NCBI GenBank assembly: GCA_034406715.1
Contig: CP137864.1
Span: 1,426,001-1,490,000, forward strand
Length of the DNA: 64,000 bases
Reading direction: 5' to 3'
From: Rhodotorula mucilaginosa
Lineage: Eukaryota; Basidiomycota; Microbotryomycetes; Sporidiobolales; Sporidiobolaceae
Below, one piece after another: positions 59,990 through 64,000 of this stretch (position 1 is its first letter; each line of letters begins with the position of its first letter). Position numbers and translations under genes: made by a program. The notes under the pieces are model-generated. The model had not been told where the DNA came from and did no database searches. It saw only the letters and a list, made by a program, of their open reading frames with translations.

Positions 59990-62900
59990 TTAACGCATAC
60001 TACGAACAATGGTCGTGGAGGATACGCCTGCTGCAGCACGAATCCTCTGCCTCCGGTTGGGCGAGATTGTCCCAGCGGGATCGTTCTCATCCGTGTCGCC
60101 GTCACCGCGACGGGCAGGAATCTGCTGCTGTCGCTGTGTAGGCACCAGAATCTGACCGTCCCATATGACCACGTCGCCTTCCTGGACCTGCGTTGGCGCG
60201 TCGTCGAGCGTTTCGCACAGAGAGTACTCTTCCAAGGACCCGAGGGAGGACTCATTCGACCAGTCCAGGGCGCACAGATCTTGCGTGCTGTTGTGACTCT
60301 GATAATAGAGCGGGGCAGACAAGCGGCGAGTGAGGGAAGAGTCGAGCTCGATGGCTCGGTCTTGCCAGACTATGAAGCAAAACTCCGTCAGCCACGCCAC
60401 GTCGCCTTCGAGGGGAGAGAGCGCAAACACTTACCGCCAAAGGAGAGCCGGTCCGGGAAAGCCAACGAGGGCGCGAACGAGTCGGTGCTCCTGCTGCTGC
60501 TGCTGCTTGAGAGCGAGCTCAAAGTGTCGACCGAGTGGGTCGGAGCGTGTTGCGCAGGCGGCGGCGTGACCGAGGCGGCGGGCACCAAAAAGGATGTGGA
60601 AGAGGAACGAGAAACGGGGCGCAGAGTCGCGCAGTGGATAATGCCGGTGCGAGGGTCGTCTTGCTCCTCCAACGAGGTAGAAGAAGAGTCCGCGCCGCCT
60701 TCGCTCGGCGTTGGAAGGAGGACGAACCCAGACACGGACGACTCGACAAGCGAGGCGGTCTCCGCCGCACTAACCCTGCAGGAAATTTGCCCGTCCTGAC
60801 CCATAACGACTCTTTCTGTCGAGACCCCGTGCTTGGCGGAAGGTGGATCCAGCTCCAATGGTCCGGACGGCAGCCGCTTTGTGAAAGAAAGCGACGGAAG
60901 CGAGTGGTTCCTCAAGGTCGAGAACCTGCGTTTCGATCCCTGTGAAAAAGCTTCGTGAAGCCCTCCTGCTATGTCACTAGTAGGCTGCAATGGGAGAGAA
61001 CGCCGGCGCGACATGGACGCGGTCGTGTCGACAATCTTGACGTTTGTACCGACCTTGATCGACGGGACGAGCTTCGGCAGCATCTGAGCAGCCAGGAAGT
61101 CGATCTCGATGGGGCTCGAGGGAGTCTTCTTCGTCGCCGAGTCAGTCGAGACTTCTTTCGCCGCCGAGTCAGTCGCGACTGCTCCGGCAGGCGGATTGCG
61201 AGGAAGTAAGCCGAATTCGGCGTGCTCGGAACGGGTTGGAAGCATTGGACAGGCATGCTCGCTGCCTGGTCGCTCGAGGACCACGGATCGTGTCTTTCGG
61301 CTCTTCAGCAGCGATTGCGCGATTTGAATGTCCTGCTGAGTCGGTTGTCGCGGCATCGGAGTCGCAACTTCGTGACCTCTGACCGTCGCCGGAGTCGCGC
61401 AGCGAGGAACCCGCATTGACGCCTCAGAGGTCGGAAGAGCCGAGACGAGCCCAGGTAGGTGGAGGGAACGCAGTCGAGCGTGGGACGACGAAGGTCGAAG
61501 TGCCGTTGATCTCGAGGTCGAGCGTGTGTGCTGCGGGAGGAGCTGGAGTTTCGGGTGCGTCGACAACATCGAGACAGCCCGTCCTGTGGGTCGGAGCACC
61601 ACTCGTTAGGCCTCTTCAAGCCAAAGAGACTGGTGTAAGATAAATGGGCGCACCAAAAGACCCACGACGCGTTGGCGAACTGATGACTCCGTCTGGCTGG
61701 ATGCCGATCTCGACACAGTCTCCGTGGCATCGCCCTGACGACGCCCGGTTTTCGGGTCCTTCATCTGCGTTGACGATAGAGTGTGACGAATCGTTCTCGT
61801 CGACGGTCGCGACCTCCGACGGCGTGGGCATGGGCGTCGCGCTGGGCACCCAGAAGCTGTCGCTTGCGGCGCATTGCCATGCCAGGATGGCGCTCGGAAG
61901 GCAGACGCCGATGACCAGTACATAGTCAACGCTGTTGTGTGGGCGTAGGCCAGACGTCGATTGGAGGCAGCGGTCGAGTATGAACGGAGCGATCAAGGCG
62001 TAACTGGCGAGGGCGCTGACGAGATGCCCTCCGATCCGGATCAGGGCACCTCGCGCTTCGCGAGCGCTCAACTCGACCGCAGGAGCACTGCTCGAGCTCG
62101 GCGAGCGCTCCGCGGGACCAGCCGACGGACTCTCCTCGACGGTCAAGACTTCGTGCGCCTCCCGATTCAGACGAGGTCCGAGCTGGATCGAGTGAGGAGG
62201 CGAGGAAGTGCTCGACCGGTCGATCAAGTTGTAACAAGACCCGGGAGTTGGGGAGCGAGCGAAAAAGTCCGCGGCCGAGGGGAGACTTTGCGGTTCTGGA
62301 TTCGGCGAGACCGGAAGACTGAGGGTCGAAGTTGACCTCCCGATCGAGCGGACGAAGGAAGTGGACAAGCTCGACGTGTTCGGATGGTAGGTCTGCAAGA
62401 AGCTCGAGGAGTGCTGCTGACTGTGTTGGTCCGACGTGCTCTGTCGTCGTACGCGTAGGATCGCAAGGAGCAACCTGCCGAAACTCGCGGTTGCTGCGGA
62501 CACGATCGCAGTCAGCTCCATCTCGTCAAGCGAGGGACAATAGCCTTACTAAGAGAGGTGATGATCGTAAGCCATGTTGCCAGTGCAATCCAGATGGCGC
62601 GGCTGTCTTCAGGAGCTAAGGCTGCGAGGCCCGCACCGCACGCCCACAGCCCCAGCGCCGGCACCCAGACCACCCAGCTCCAATCCCCGAGCTGGACCTG
62701 CCGCCCACGGACGACATTGAGGTACAAGAGACAAGCGATCGAGAGTAGGAGCGTCGGTCGTGCGGTCGTTGCGAGAATGATCCCGCTGCGGGCAAACCTC
62801 GTGCCGGCGAGAGCTTCTTGGGAAGAGAATGAGACGACCACCTCCCACAGCAAGATTGTGACGGCGGCTGCATCATGCGTGCTTGTCAGTTTTTATCGAA

Positions 62901-63197
62901 CCTCTTGCCAGGCTATCAGTTCACGCACCTATATCCGCCAACGAGAGCAGCACGGTGAACTGCTGTGCCGATTTCAGGCGCGGACGTTGAGACTGAGTAG
63001 TCGTGTAAGCCGCATCCGGTCGAGGGGCGAGGAGCAACGGCAGGAGGGAGCGGAGGAGGGTGTAACTCGAGCAGGCGAGCCTGGGTTTCGCTCGCTCTCC
63101 TCGTCAGCGGTTCCGTACCAGTTGAAGGGAACGGAAGCCCGGGGACTCACGCCATCAACACGCCCGCAGTGGTGAAGCATAGGACGTTGACGCCCAT
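59990..63197 (-). CDS. seven-transmembrane receptor-like protein with long tail
   Basis: Exons 63151-63197, 62929-63080, 62550-62867, 61654-62493, 60435-61583 and 59990-60369 join in phase, about 961 residues from MGVNVLCFTTAGVLMA. Hydrophobic helices: (1) NVLCFTTAGVLMALACSSYT, (2) FTVLLSLADIAAVTILLWEV, (3) ARPTLLLSIACLLYLNVV, (4) WVVWVPALGLWACGAGLAAL, (5) IWIALATWLTIITSLATASF, then a loop of about 120 Ser/Pro-rich residues, (6) LVSALASYALIAPFILDRCL, (7) YVLVIGVCLPSAILAWQCAA, then about 620 mostly disordered residues. Seven helices with a large loop 3 and a long tail is the layout of fungal G-protein-coupled receptors such as the Gpr1/Git3 type. No family motif was verified. The frame is open further upstream to an ATG at 63575, which would add 126 residues. 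Confidence 0.7.
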
Positions 63198-64000
63198 GTT
63201 GTCCAAGGATATGTTGAGTGAACCCTTCGAGAGTGTTTGGTCGGCCGAGCAGGGCTTCGGAGCGGTACTGTAGCGGCGGATCGAGTTGGATCGAGCGCTT
63301 CTCGGCCTCTGGGAGTGAGCCTTCGAGGTGCCCGCGAGGGCGGGTACGAGCTCTCGAAGGAGGACCGGCGGGTCAACACACCGAGAGGCTGGGAAGTCGA
63401 CAAGCTCGGGCGTGACGTGTCTGAGCGCGGGACAGAGGGCGTCTGCGGGATGGTCCGGGGAGGACCAAGCGGTCCGAGCGAGGACGCGCGCCCCCTCGGA
63501 ACCCTGCAGGAGCTCGAGCAAGGAAATTTTGAGCCATGGGCGATGGTCGATCGGTATATTAGCGGGGGCAGTCAAGTCGCACCGCTACGCGCACTCTGGC
63601 GGCGATTCCGAGGTCGAAGGCGAGCGGCCGGAACTCTCGTGCCCTCGAGCATGGCCAGCGGTGGGAATGGCATCGGCACACTGACAGGGTAAGCTGAACA
63701 TGTTTGTGCCTCTCCGTGTAGCGCTATGTAGCCTGTGTGACGAGAGTCGTGACGTTCACGTGATAAGTGGCCGGGCGACGTTCGGCTTTGAGGAAGAGCG
63801 AACCCCTTGACACTCTGCCATTCACTCGGACAAAGCTGTAGCTCGAGCGTCTGATCTAAGAGGACTCTTACCTACTCGTCCTCTCTGCCATCGCCCTCGC
63901 CGTGCTCGTCCTCGTGCACCTTCTCGCGTGACCTCATCTCGTCAGTCTCATCAACTTGTCCTCGACCACCAATCACACCGGCGTTCGCCGGCGTATACAG
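63198..64000. other. upstream region of the receptor-like gene
   Basis: If the gene starts at 63197 this holds its leader and promoter. A CACGTG palindrome at 63757-63762 is followed directly by GATAAG. A short hydrophobic reading on the plus strand at about 63870-63936 (many Leu/Val) ends in TGA and has no support as a gene. Confidence 0.4.

Noticed and set aside
61616-62521. Treating this frame and 60388-61602 as two separate proteins
   Set aside because: A GTGCGC...CACAG intron joins them in phase, and neither alone gives a sensible topology.
63870-63936. A hydrophobic Leu/Val-rich reading near the right edge
   Set aside because: Too short, ends in TGA and has no start; pyrimidine-rich promoter sequence gives the same pattern by chance.
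1-64000. A biosynthetic cluster, defence system or mobile element
   Set aside because: No synthase, nuclease system, transposase, reverse transcriptase, terminal repeats or target duplications were recognised; the genes are mostly housekeeping and unrelated.

Overview
The window is a gene-dense, GC-rich piece of a fungal nuclear chromosome. Nearly every gene is split by short introns (mostly 47-105 nt) with GTNNGT donors, CTGAC/CTAAC-like branch sites and CAG/TAG acceptors. Gene content (SPA2 polarisome scaffold, KEX1, AIM18, TIP41, YSA1-type Nudix enzyme, PXR1, DOMON-cytochrome b561) is that of a basidiomycete. The GC level, intron style and Ala/Ser/Pro/Arg-rich disordered tails suggest a Pucciniomycotina red yeast (Rhodotorula/Rhodosporidium-like); the lineage is an inference, the kingdom is secure. 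I saw no rRNA, tRNA, CRISPR array, transposon or virus-derived element.

Left third (1-23.9 kb): a small secreted protein; a tubulin-tyrosine-ligase family ATP-grasp protein divergent from NRDE2 (11 exons); a membrane-anchored thaumatin-like gene with an in-frame TAA; a PEBP; a Nudix hydrolase divergent from an F-box protein; a short orphan ORF; a YRB2/RanBP3-like Ran-binding protein; a large disordered protein with acidic-phenylalanine motifs; an ADF-H plus coiled-coil plus PH protein; and a peroxisomal enoyl-CoA hydratase ending in SKL.

Middle (24-46.4 kb): two START-domain paralogues on the minus strand flank an MDR-type oxidoreductase on the plus strand. Both paralogues carry a 7-nt microexon at the same place. 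Then come PXR1, divergent from SPA2; AIM18, divergent from a ketopantoate reductase; a WDR48-like deubiquitinase activator; and a DOMON-cytochrome b561 protein.

Right third (46.7-64 kb): SEC13, divergent from TIP41 (which appears to use a GC-AG intron); valyl-tRNA synthetase with an in-frame upstream start that adds a mitochondrial-type presequence; an intronless nuclear-looking protein; KEX1; a UPF0598 mitochondrial protein; and a seven-transmembrane receptor-like protein with a long third loop and a long tail.

The genes do not form one pathway. Most are housekeeping genes arranged as head-to-head or tail-to-tail pairs with short spacers. The parts most worth following are the START-MDR-START cluster, the receptor-like protein, the ADF-H/PH protein, the adaptor-motif protein, and the splicing and start-site oddities.
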